Assembly: GCF_023897015.1 (NCBI RefSeq)
Contig: NZ_JAMHFY010000010.1
Coordinates: 103,237 to 167,236 of the forward strand
Direction of reading: 5' to 3'
DNA: 64,000 nt
Origin: Desulfosporosinus nitroreducens
GTDB taxonomy: Bacteria > Bacillota > Desulfitobacteriia > Desulfitobacteriales > Desulfitobacteriaceae
In this document: piece after piece, positions 56,366 to 64,000 of the stretch
Layout of the letters: every line of letters starts with the position of its first letter
Numbering within the stretch: position 1 is the first letter of the stretch
Translations under genes and position numbers: made by a program
Notes under the pieces: generated by a model
Told to the model about the DNA's origin: nothing
What the model saw: the letters and a program-made list of their open reading frames with translations, nothing else
Database searches by the model: none

Positions 56366-57856
56366 TTGGAATCAGTGAGTATAGGGAAGTCAGTCAGTGA
56401 ACTGCATGAACTGCTCGTTCATAAAGACATAAGCTCCACAGAATTGACTAAAGCATACATAGACCGGATCCAGGCAGTGGATCCAGATTTGCAAGCGTAT
56501 TTAACAGTCTTAGAAGATGAAGCTATGGCCCAAGCGGCTGAGGTTGACCAAAAGATCGCCCAGGGAGAAACCCTAAAACCTTTAGAGGGTATTCCGATGG
56601 CCCTCAAAGACAATATGTGCACAGAAGGAATTCGGACAAGCTGTGCTTCAAAAATGCTTGAAAATTTTATTCCTCCTTATAATGCGACCGTCACAAATCG
56701 GTTGCGGGCTGCGGGAACCATACTTCTCGGTAAGCTGAATATGGACGAGTTTGCCATGGGTTCTTCGACGGAGAATTCTTATTTCACCAAGACTCGCAAT
56801 CCTTGGAATTTAGAGTGTGTCCCAGGGGGATCTTCAGGAGGGTCTGCTGTTGCTGTAGCAGGGGATGAAGCAACTTTTACCTTGGGCTCAGACACGGGGG
56901 GATCTATCCGCCAGCCGGCCGCGTTCTGCGGAGTGGTGGGAATGAAGCCAACCTACGGAGCGGTCTCACGGTTGGGTTTAATCGCCTTTGCATCCTCACT
57001 CGATCAGATTGGTCCTTTCACTAAAACCGTACGAGACAATGCCTTGGTGATGAATGCGATTGCCGGCTATGATGCACTGGATTCTACTTCAGTTCCCTAT
57101 GAAACGCCCGATTATACGAAGTTTCTGGTTAACGATATTAAAGGTCTGAGGATCGGGATTCCCCGTGAGTACTTTGGGGAAGGAATTGATCCCGATGTTG
57201 CAAAAGGGATTAAAGCTGGGATTCAAACCCTGATTGATCTGGGGGCAGAAGTAGCTGAATGTTCATTACCTCATACGGAATATGCAATTCCGGCGTATTA
57301 CCTGATTGCTACAGCTGAAGCGAGCTCTAATCTGGCTCGTTATGATGGCGTTCGTTATGGATATCGGGCTGATTCTAACGATGTTTTAGGGATGTTCAAG
57401 AAGACTCGGGCTGAAGGATTTGGGCAAGAAGTAAAACGAAGAATCATGCTTGGAACCTATGCCCTGAGTTCAGGATATTATGATGCCTACTATCTTAAAG
57501 CGCAAAAGGTCAGAACTCTGATTAAGCAGGATTTTGATAAAGCGTTTGAGAAGTTTGACGTGCTGCTTTCACCGACTGCTCCGACACCAGCATTTAAATT
57601 CGGGGAAAAATCTGCGGACCCCTTGGCTATGTACTTATCTGACATTACGACCGTCCCGATTAACCTGGCGGGTATTCCGGCAATTTCTATTCCTGCGGGA
57701 TTTGTTAATGGCCTGCCGATCGGCATGCAACTAATGGGTAAAGCGTTTGGAGAAGGTGCGTTGTACCGTGTAGCTTATACCTTTGAGCAAAACACGAATT
57801 ATCACTCGTTAAAACCAAATCTGTCAGGGGAGGTGCTGACTTGTGGTAGTCGCTAA
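56366..57856 (+). CDS. gatA: Glutamyl/aspartyl-tRNA amidotransferase subunit A
   Basis: 496 residues from TTG 56366 after AAGGAG; TTG 56345 precedes that site. The amidase catalytic triad is present: K81 (ALKDNMC), the bridging S156 (GGSSGGSAV) and nucleophile S180 ([10 protein letters not shown]). It releases ammonia from glutamine and passes it through a channel to GatB. Its last 14 bases overlap gatB, so translation is coupled. Confidence 0.96.
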   Translation: MESVSIGKSVSELHELLVHKDISSTELTKAYIDRIQAVDPDLQAYLTVLEDEAMAQAAEVDQKIAQGETLKPLEGIPMALKDNMCTEGIRTSCASKMLENFIPPYNATVTNRLRAAGTILLGKLNMDEFAMGSSTENSYFTKTRNPWNLECVPGGSSGGSAVAVAGDEATFTLGSDTGGSIRQPAAFCGVVGMKPTYGAVSRLGLIAFASSLDQIGPFTKTVRDNALVMNAIAGYDALDSTSVPYETPDYTKFLVNDIKGLRIGIPREYFGEGIDPDVAKGIKAGIQTLIDLGAEVAECSLPHTEYAIPAYYLIATAEASSNLARYDGVRYGYRADSNDVLGMFKKTRAEGFGQEVKRRIMLGTYALSSGYYDAYYLKAQKVRTLIKQDFDKAFEKFDVLLSPTAPTPAFKFGEKSADPLAMYLSDITTVPINLAGIPAISIPAGFVNGLPIGMQLMGKAFGEGALYRVAYTFEQNTNYHSLKPNLSGEVLTCGSR

Positions 57857-59291
57857 CAAATACGAAATGGTCTGTGGGTTGGAAGTTCACGTCGAACTCC
57901 AAACGAAGACAAAGATTTTTTGCAGCTGTACAACCGAGTTCGGAGGAGAGCAAAACACGCATGTCTGCCCAGTGTGCCTGGGAATGCCAGGTGCTCTCCC
58001 CGTTTTAAATCGCGAAGTGGTTAATTACGCGATCAAAGCTGGATTGGCTTTGAATTGTGAAATCGCGGAGTTTTCTAAGTTCGACCGTAAAAACTACTTT
58101 TACCCGGATTTATCTAAAAATTATCAGACATCCCAGTTCGACCTGCCGATTTGTGGCAAGGGCGGTTTAGAGATTGAAGTAGACGGGGAGAAAAAGTGGA
58201 TTGGAATTACTCGGGCCCACATGGAGGAGGATGCCGGTAAGCTCGTGCATAGCGGGGATACCATCACAACCTCTAATGAGTCTTCGGTAGACTATAACCG
58301 AGCTGGTGTACCGCTGTTGGAAATCGTGTCAGAGCCTGATATGCGCTCGATTCCTGAAGTGCTCGCTTACTTAGAAAAATTAGTTCAGATCTTGGAGTAT
58401 ACGGAAGTTTCGGACTGCCGTTTAGAACAAGGCTCAGTACGATTCGATATTAATGTTTCGTTGCGACCGATGGGAGCGACAACCCTAGGAACACGAACGG
58501 AAACGAAAAACTTGAACTCCTTTAGCTCAGTGCGACGGTGCATGGAATATGAAATAGCACGTCAGGCCAGAGTATTAGACGCGGGCGAAAAGGTGGTTCA
58601 AGAGACACGAACTTGGGATGAAGGGCAAGGGGTTACGTTAACCCTTCGCTCCAAGGAAGAAGCTCATGATTACCGCTATTTCCCTGAACCCGACTTAGCA
58701 CCGTTAGTTATTGATCGGGAATGGGTGGAAAGAATCCATAAAACTCTTCCCGAGCTTCCGGAGGCACGGCGTGCTCGGTTGCAAGTCTTAGGATTGTCAG
58801 CTTATGATGCTGGGGTTATCACGCAATCAAAAGCTTTGTCGGACTTCTTTGATGCGGCTCTCTCGAGTTATGAGGATGCCAAGACCTTGGCAAATTGGGT
58901 GATGGGAGATGTTACTCGTTTGCTCAATACAAATCAGTGCAGTGTAGTTGATTCTCCGATTTCAGCAGCCCAATTAGCGGAGCTTCTCGGGCTCATTGAT
59001 AAAGGAACGATTAGCGGCAAAATTGCCAAGAGTGTTCTGGAAGATATGTACAGTACAGGTAAGGATGCCGGGGTTATCGTCAAAGAAAAGGGACTTGCCC
59101 AAATCAGTGATGAAGGTGCACTGCTTGGAATAATCGACGACGTAATTTCAGCTAACCCCCAATCGGCAGAGGATTACAGAGCGGGAAAAGATCGAGCAAT
59201 CGGGTTCCTCGTGGGTCAGATCATGAAGGCGACCAAGGGACAAGCTAATCCAGGTCTGGTCAATAAATTACTCAAAGAAAAACTATCTTAA
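57843..59291 (+). CDS. gatB: Glutamyl/aspartyl-tRNA amidotransferase subunit B
   Basis: 482 residues from GTG 57843, eight bases after GGGGAGGTG. The catalytic core starts at [11 protein letters not shown] and contains the [12 protein letters not shown] zinc site, [16 protein letters not shown] and [10 protein letters not shown]. The helical and YqeY-like tail domains (about 325-480) bind tRNA, ending KLLKEKLS. It phosphorylates and amidates misacylated tRNA. The operon ends with a hairpin at 59304-59337. Confidence 0.96.
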   Translation: MVVANKYEMVCGLEVHVELQTKTKIFCSCTTEFGGEQNTHVCPVCLGMPGALPVLNREVVNYAIKAGLALNCEIAEFSKFDRKNYFYPDLSKNYQTSQFDLPICGKGGLEIEVDGEKKWIGITRAHMEEDAGKLVHSGDTITTSNESSVDYNRAGVPLLEIVSEPDMRSIPEVLAYLEKLVQILEYTEVSDCRLEQGSVRFDINVSLRPMGATTLGTRTETKNLNSFSSVRRCMEYEIARQARVLDAGEKVVQETRTWDEGQGVTLTLRSKEEAHDYRYFPEPDLAPLVIDREWVERIHKTLPELPEARRARLQVLGLSAYDAGVITQSKALSDFFDAALSSYEDAKTLANWVMGDVTRLLNTNQCSVVDSPISAAQLAELLGLIDKGTISGKIAKSVLEDMYSTGKDAGVIVKEKGLAQISDEGALLGIIDDVISANPQSAEDYRAGKDRAIGFLVGQIMKATKGQANPGLVNKLLKEKLS

Positions 59292-59303
59292 ACAAGCTTT
59301 GAC

Positions 59304-59337
59304 GATAAGGGCTTCTCTTTTACGAGAAGCCTTTATC
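59304..59337 (+). terminator. Hairpin terminator after gatB
   Basis: 14-bp stem with one G-U (59304-59317 with 59324-59337). T-run weak. Confidence 0.65.
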
Positions 59338-59382
59338 ATAAAGGGATATTGAGCCGCAGTGCAGACGATAGATACTTGTTTC

Positions 59383-59937
59383 TTATGATTGGACCAGGGT
59401 TCGTCCGGCAGTAAATATATTGCCCACCGCTTGATTTAAATCACAATAATAGGAGTCCATCATGATTATTGGATTAATCTTGATAGGATCTGGTTTACCA
59501 TTTGTCAGGCATTGTTCATTTCCGTAAACTGCCACAATTTCTCCCAGAAACATTTCAAAGTCGAAGATAGGTATGGTCTGTATAACTTTGCACAGATAAT
59601 TTAAGGAACATTCACTTATCATAGGGGCTTTTCCGATTTCATCATAAAAGGGCGTAAATACATTTGACTTGTCAGTTGTTTTTCCCGATACGATACCGCA
59701 GTAATCAGTTTTCTGAACTAATTCTGCAGAGGGGATATTGACACTGAAATATCCATTTTCTTTTACGCCTAAAGTTGTGTGATGGGTACTTTTCAAGGAA
59801 ATATAAAGTACTGGTTTCATGCTAACCACACCGTATGCGCCAAGGGTGGCATAATTAGGCTTGCCATTAACATCTGCACCTACAAGGACAGTTGGGAAAG
59901 GGCCGAAAGGCCTATTTTGGATTTTAATCTTTGCCAT
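59383..59937 (-). CDS. Flavin reductase-like FMN-binding protein
   Basis: 184 residues from ATG 59937 (AAGGAG 12-17 bases upstream). An in-frame GTG at 59946 adds three residues. A split-barrel FMN-binding fold is suggested by PFPTVLVGADVNGKPNYATLG at the start, LYISLKSTHHTTLGV and YFSVNIPS. It resembles the flavoredoxin/FlaR family, common in anaerobes for electron transfer. No partner is adjacent. The leader between here and the nifV-like gene is non-coding. Confidence 0.85.
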   Translation of the reverse strand: MAKIKIQNRPFGPFPTVLVGADVNGKPNYATLGAYGVVSMKPVLYISLKSTHHTTLGVKENGYFSVNIPSAELVQKTDYCGIVSGKTTDKSNVFTPFYDEIGKAPMISECSLNYLCKVIQTIPIFDFEMFLGEIVAVYGNEQCLTNGKPDPIKINPIIMMDSYYCDLNQAVGNIFTAGRTLVQS

Positions 59938-60336
59938 AACGATCACTCCTTCTTTTAGATTTAATTGTTTCTAAATACTTTATAGAATATAACAAACATC
60001 ATCGGAAAAGTATAGACTTATAATTTACTTTGAGATATAATATTGTAAAGCTATGCCCTGGGATGATGGTTTTATTCTAAATCATTCTAGCGAACGATAC
60101 TAAGCTGATGATCCGAAGAAGGAAAATCAGCTTTTAATTATTCAGGGTATACACTTTAGATTTTCTCCTTTTTTACTACTGAGTTAAGGTTAGTCCACTG
60201 AAAATCAATAAAAAGTATACAGTATAAGGAAATTAGACCCCTTCAAACTTTTGGGGTATTATGGTAGTATAATTAAATATGATGTTGATGTTTTTTATGC
60301 AGGATTTGTTTTAGTCGATGAAGAGGGGTGAGTTAA
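59938..60336. other. Divergent intergenic region before the nifV-like gene
   Basis: AT-rich. A small hairpin AAGCTGAT/ATCAGCTT (60102-60133) with a short T-run is seen. GTATAC repeats occur near 60148 and 60217, possibly operator halves. No gene supported. Confidence 0.35.
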
Positions 60337-61467
60337 TTGAGACATTTAACGATTGTTGATACTACTTTGCGTGATGGCGAGCAAACCGCTGGCGTTGTTT
60401 TTTCGAATCAAGAAAAATTACGAATTGCTCGGTTACTCGATGAGCTAGGAGTTCATCAGATCGAAGCCGGAGTCGCGGTCATGGGCGGAGATGAAAAGCG
60501 AGCTATTAGTGATATTGTAAAATTAGGATTAAATTCAAGCATCATGGGCTGGAATCGTGCAGTTATCTCAGATATTGAGGCCTCATTGGCTTGTGGTGTT
60601 GATGCCGTAGCAATTTCTATTTCAACCTCAGATATTCATATTGAACATAAACTCATGACTACTCGTGAGGATGTTTTAGAACGGATGGTTAAGGCAACTG
60701 CCTTTGCCAAACGGGAAGGAATGTATATATCCGTTAATGCGGAAGATGCTTCACGGTCAGATATGGATTTTCTTGTACAATTTGCAAAAGAAGCTAAAAA
60801 GGCGGGCGCTGATCGCTTACGCTATTGTGATACTGTAGGAATTTTAGATCCGTTCGCAACCTATGATAAAATTAGAATCCTAGTTGAAAAAGCTGGCATT
60901 GACGTCGAAATGCATACCCATGATGATTTCGGAATGGCAACAGCTAATGCTCTTGCGGGAGTAAAGGCTGGAGCGTCGCATGTTGGCGTAACGGTAAATG
61001 GCTTAGGGGAACGTGCTGGTAATGCTGCTTTAGAAGAAGTCGTTATGGCGTTAAAGCACTTACTGGATACGGATCTGAGCTTTGCGACGGAACGCTTTGT
61101 AGAGGTTTCTGAATATGTTGCTCGGGCTTCAGGGCGGATGCTTCCACCATGGAAATCGATCGTTGGGAGTAACATGTTTGCACATGAGTCGGGAATTCAT
61201 GCAGATGGAGCACTTAAGAATCCTCGAACATATGAGGCGTTCAGCCCTGAGGATGTAGGACTTGAAAGGCAGATTGTGATTGGAAAACACTCGGGAACCG
61301 CATCAATCAAGGCCAAATTTTGGAATGAGTATGGCAAAGAGATGACGGATGAAGACGCTAATGAGATGCTCAAACGGGTTAGATCTTTAGCAGTAGATAT
61401 GAAGCGATCGCTGTTTGACAAAGAACTTGTTTACATTTATAGCGATATGTTGAAGCAACGAAAGTAA
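60337..61467 (+). CDS. nifV: Homocitrate synthase (NifV-like)
   Basis: 376 residues from TTG 60337 with GAGGGGTGAG upstream. DRE-TIM metallolyase motifs: VDTTLRDGEQTAG at the start (metal D and R), AISISTSD, RYCDTVG and the metal histidines in MHTHDDFGMA. GLGERAGNAALEEVVMAL and GSNMFAHESGIHADG are typical of homocitrate and isopropylmalate-like synthases; the shorter length (no LeuA regulatory domain) favours NifV. It condenses acetyl-CoA with 2-oxoglutarate. Homocitrate is needed for the nitrogenase cofactor or lysine by the AAA pathway, but no nif gene is nearby. A citramalate-type activity is not excluded. Confidence 0.85.
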   Translation: MRHLTIVDTTLRDGEQTAGVVFSNQEKLRIARLLDELGVHQIEAGVAVMGGDEKRAISDIVKLGLNSSIMGWNRAVISDIEASLACGVDAVAISISTSDIHIEHKLMTTREDVLERMVKATAFAKREGMYISVNAEDASRSDMDFLVQFAKEAKKAGADRLRYCDTVGILDPFATYDKIRILVEKAGIDVEMHTHDDFGMATANALAGVKAGASHVGVTVNGLGERAGNAALEEVVMALKHLLDTDLSFATERFVEVSEYVARASGRMLPPWKSIVGSNMFAHESGIHADGALKNPRTYEAFSPEDVGLERQIVIGKHSGTASIKAKFWNEYGKEMTDEDANEMLKRVRSLAVDMKRSLFDKELVYIYSDMLKQRK

Positions 61468-61485
61468 ATACAAAACTGTGAAAGT

Positions 61486-61512
61486 AAGACGGCTGTTAGC
61501 CGTCTTTTTTTA
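61486..61512 (+). terminator. Intrinsic terminator of the nifV-like gene
   Basis: AAGACGGC (61486-61493) pairs with GCCGTCTT (61499-61506), loop of five, followed by a T-run. Confidence 0.9.
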
Positions 61513-61519
61513 TACTAGT

Positions 61520-61674
61520 CAGAAAGTATAACTTTCAGTTGCATACTTTCTGGAAGCATAAGTGCAACTAAGGCTTCCGCCGGCGCCTGAAGGCTTGGCG
61601 CAAGCCAAGTTTTCTTTAGTTGGTTATCACGATTACTACTACTATTCCCCCTGCTTATGCAGGAGGATTTTTTC
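61520..61674 (+). ncRNA. Candidate structured RNA ending in a terminator
   Basis: Stem 1: CAGAAAGTA (61520-61528) with TACTTTCTG (61544-61552). Its loop AGTTGCA (61537-61543) can pair with TGCAACT (61563-61569), making a 7-bp pseudoknot. A second domain closes with CAACTAA (61565-61571) and TTAGTTG (61616-61622) and contains CTTGGC-GCAA-GCCAAG, a stem with a GNRA tetraloop. A terminator-like hairpin (61647-61666, then ATTTTTTC) ends it. This is compact, GC-richer than its surroundings and unlike any class I know. It could be a riboswitch, small RNA or dispersed element. Confidence 0.5.
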
Positions 61675-61913
61675 GAGTTTCCTGACTTTTACGGCTCAAA
61701 GCGGTTGGCAAATACATTTTCGGCAAAAATAACAGAAGTGTGGTTGCCTCCGTCCAGTGTATCTTAGATTTTAGTAAATAGAGGAGTAATTTGTATTAAT
61801 ATAATTAACTGAATATTCTTCTAATTATATTCGTTATAAGATATTATGGTAACAAATGTAATAATAACCGTGCGGGTTTGGATGGGGTGGTATAAATAAT
61901 CTGGAATACGGAA

Positions 61914-63311
61914 ATGACGTTTCGAGCTATGATAAGTTCAATTAGTGATGGCATCTATATAACGGATTCCCAGGGAGACTGTGTTGCCCATAATGAAGCC
62001 TTCTTGCATATTACGGGAATTCCAATAAATATCTTGGGACGGAACGTTAGTACACTTATAGACGATAACTTGATATCAGACTCGGCAACAATTGAGGTCA
62101 TTAGAAGTGGACAGCGTACGTCTAAAATAATAATATATCCAAGTGGTTGCGAGGCCTTAGTAACTGGTAATCCAGTCTTTGATAATGACGGCAAATTGAT
62201 AAATGTGGTGTGCGAGGTGCGTGATTTAAGTGAACTAAATACATTGAAAGATGAATTAAAGCGTTCTAAACAGCTTAACAAGCAGTACAGGGAGATTCTT
62301 AAAAACTATGGTCCTGCTGTGAGCAATGAGCTGGTAACGGTACGCGATCCTAAAATGCAAAGCATGTTAGATGCATTACCCAGAATCGGTGATTCTGACG
62401 CAACGGTGCTGATCAACGGAGAGTCTGGGGTAGGAAAAGGACTGATTGCTTCGTTGATCCATGAGCATAGCAGTCGCAGCACGAAAGGAAAGTTCATAAA
62501 GGTGGACTGCAGCGCGATTCCATCTTCATTGATGGAATCAGAATTATTCGGCTATGAGGGGGGAGCGTTCACAGGTGCGAAACGAGAGGGCAAGCCGGGA
62601 TTGCTGGATCAAGCCAATCACGGCACAGCCTTCATGGATGAGATAGGAGAGTTGCCCCTGTTTCTCCAAGTAAAACTGCTTAGTGTATTACAAGACCATA
62701 AAATTCTGCGAGTTGGAGGAACGACGCCTCGGTTGATGGACATTAGGTTTGTATGCGCCACTAATCGAGATCTAGAAAAGATGGTGGATGAGGGGACATT
62801 TCGTAAGGACCTCTATTACCGACTAAATGTCATACCCGTTGGAATACCGCCCTTAAGAGAACGAAAAGAGGATATATTTGTATTAACCCTGTCCTTCTTG
62901 GACAAATTCTGTAAAAAATATCATCGCAATCTGAGCTTTGTCCCGGAAGCAATGGACTGCTTATATGAATACTCTTGGCCCGGAAATGTGCGTGAGCTGG
63001 AAAATGTCGTGGAACGATTGGTTGTACTAAGCCAAACGGGTCTAATTGAGAAAGCGGATTTACCGGAGAAGATTCGACAGGCTAGTGAGGTGGTTGTTTT
63101 GACCGTTCCCTCGAGCGAAAACAATCGGAAAGTAATTCCGCTGAAAGCGGCAGTGGCGGCAACCGAACGGCAATGGATTGAGCGAGCTTTCCAGCAAAAC
63201 AAACAGCTCGGGCCAACCGCACAGGCTCTTGGTATCGACATCTCCACTCTTTTGAGAAAATGCAAAAGATTGGGAATAAGACGAACTGCAACATTAGCAG
63301 AAATGCCATGA
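61914..63311 (+). CDS. Sigma-54-dependent activator with PAS sensor
   Basis: 465 residues. PAS domain (about 5-110), AAA+ (about 140-375) and a Fis-type HTH (about 425-458, GPTAQALGIDISTLLRKC). Walker A GESGVGKG starts at 169, GAFTGA at 217, and SWPGNVREL is intact. The start ATG 61914 lacks a clear ribosome site, but the frame is closed just upstream at 61893. No CBS domains, unlike the other activator. A textbook -24/-12 promoter lies 117 bases downstream in front of a thiolase-like gene, its probable target. Confidence 0.9.
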   Translation: MTFRAMISSISDGIYITDSQGDCVAHNEAFLHITGIPINILGRNVSTLIDDNLISDSATIEVIRSGQRTSKIIIYPSGCEALVTGNPVFDNDGKLINVVCEVRDLSELNTLKDELKRSKQLNKQYREILKNYGPAVSNELVTVRDPKMQSMLDALPRIGDSDATVLINGESGVGKGLIASLIHEHSSRSTKGKFIKVDCSAIPSSLMESELFGYEGGAFTGAKREGKPGLLDQANHGTAFMDEIGELPLFLQVKLLSVLQDHKILRVGGTTPRLMDIRFVCATNRDLEKMVDEGTFRKDLYYRLNVIPVGIPPLRERKEDIFVLTLSFLDKFCKKYHRNLSFVPEAMDCLYEYSWPGNVRELENVVERLVVLSQTGLIEKADLPEKIRQASEVVVLTVPSSENNRKVIPLKAAVAATERQWIERAFQQNKQLGPTAQALGIDISTLLRKCKRLGIRRTATLAEMP

Positions 63312-63427
63312 ATAGGCCACTTAGCCTAGGCTGAATTGCGTAGGTGTCCGGCAGCATTGCGACAACATTAAGACGTAGAGAGTTGGCAGAGGAGGCCTTT
63401 ACTATATTTCTGAATATTCGGTAAATG

Positions 63428-63443
63428 TGGCACAATTCTTGCT
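63428..63443 (+). promoter_or_regulatory. Sigma-54 (-24/-12) promoter, near-perfect consensus
   Basis: TGGCAC-AATTC-TTGCT has correct spacing and all core bases. It lies 136 bases before ATG 63579. Direct copies of ATTGCG near 63334 and 63355 upstream could be activator sites. Confidence 0.88.
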
Positions 63444-63578
63444 CTAGTATAAGTCTAGAAGCAGGAAGGGGGTGCCACATTTTTAATACGTTAATGATAC
63501 TTAGACAGAATTGACCAAGCGAATCGGTAAAAAAGGTGTTTCTTGTAATGAATGAATTAAGGTATGAGGAGGAGAATT

Positions 63579-64000
63579 ATGAGACCAGTGTATATGGTAT
63601 CTGGTGGGATCACAAAATTTGCCAAATCCACCCCTAAAAAGGATTTTCGTTATATGGCTAAAGAGTCTTTTGATCAGGCCATGGCGGATATACCTAATTT
63701 GACTTTAGACCAGATTGACGGCTCGGTCATCGCCTATTTTTCTGATCACTTTACCCGTCAGTTAATGGCAGGGATTATGGTACAAGATTATTTAGGACTT
63801 ACCCCAAAGCCTTCCAAACGGGTCGAGTCTGGAGGCGCAACGGGAGGAATGGGTTTTCAAGCAGCCTGGGAGGCTATTGCCAGTGGACGGATGAATGTTT
63901 GTGCGGCCGTAGGGTTCGAAACTATGTCCCATGTAAATACCTGGAAGGGGAATGAGTTTATAGCTCTTGCGTCAGATGTTAACTTTGATTACCCAGTTGG
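63579..64000 (+). CDS. SCP2-type thiolase-like protein, N-terminal part (cut by window edge)
   Basis: 140 codons are visible from ATG 63579, which has AGGAGGAG upstream; the frame is open at the window end. The start VYMVSGGITKFAKS and the later VCAAVGFETMS fit the thiolase fold of the SCP2/acetyl-CoA acetyltransferase group. At the usual nucleophile position (CASGG in relatives) the sequence is RVESGGATGG, with G86 where cysteine is expected. It may therefore be a non-catalytic or altered subunit, as in multi-subunit thiolases that work with a DUF35 partner. It is the first gene after the sigma-54 promoter. Confidence 0.8.
   Translation, partial: MRPVYMVSGGITKFAKSTPKKDFRYMAKESFDQAMADIPNLTLDQIDGSVIAYFSDHFTRQLMAGIMVQDYLGLTPKPSKRVESGGATGGMGFQAAWEAIASGRMNVCAAVGFETMSHVNTWKGNEFIALASDVNFDYPV

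Overview
The window looks like chromosome of an anaerobic, low-to-mid GC Firmicute close to Desulfosporosinus/Desulfitobacterium. This is inferred from gene style: strong AGGAGG ribosome sites with many TTG/GTG starts, GatCAB, a Mn-type pyrophosphatase, corrinoid methyltransferases with an ASKHA-type reactivator, a glycyl radical enzyme, and sigma-54 activators beside acyl-CoA genes. No rRNA, intact tRNA, CRISPR array, phage gene or insertion sequence was found.

Layout. 1-800: 3' end of a glycyl radical enzyme. 0.9-8.8 kb: envelope and signalling genes (small membrane protein, polysaccharide deacetylase, OmpR-type regulator, histidine kinase, lipoprotein, DUF2157 and GDYXXLXY membrane proteins). 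9.0-16.9 kb: cupin regulator, small cupin, M24 peptidase and a complete family-5 (Dpp/Opp) ABC importer, ending in a terminator. 17.0-18.3 kb: a cyclic-di-GMP-I riboswitch with terminator in front of an HD-GYP phosphodiesterase. 18.4-25.1 kb: acyl-CoA genes (acyl-CoA dehydrogenase on minus; thiolase and SDR behind a -24/-12 promoter), a fused and frameshifted remnant of two further acyl-CoA genes, and a CBS-PAS-AAA+ sigma-54 activator. 25.3-36 kb: assorted single genes (DUF2680, zinc ribbon, ABC-F, CMD, DUF2164, GNAT, deoxyinosine glycosylase, DUF815 ATPase, SatP-like transporter, membrane MutS-like ATPase, DUF523, DUF2249). 36.6-40.1 kb: chemoreceptor and asnS. 40.2-49.6 kb: a corrinoid-dependent methyl-transfer locus (GntR regulator, two corrinoid proteins, pterin-binding methyltransferase, UroD-type methyltransferase, a 56-residue unannotated protein, two MFS transporters, RACE-type activator). 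50-59.3 kb: housekeeping genes pcrA, ppaC, ligA, gatCAB. 59.4-64 kb: flavin reductase-like protein, nifV-like homocitrate synthase, a candidate structured RNA, a second sigma-54 activator, a near-perfect -24/-12 promoter, and the start of an SCP2-type thiolase whose nucleophilic cysteine position holds glycine.

How it works together (inference). The methyl-transfer locus has the parts for moving a methyl group from an unknown methylated substrate (UroD-type enzyme) through a corrinoid protein to tetrahydrofolate (pterin-binding enzyme), with ATP-dependent reactivation of oxidised cobalt by the ASKHA protein. A 13-base sequence shared by the gntR promoter and the methyltransferase promoter region is the likely GntR operator. 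The acyl-CoA genes are split into two sigma-54 units, each with its own activator nearby. The riboswitch can be drawn as mutually exclusive helices that predict shut-off of HD-GYP expression when c-di-GMP is bound.
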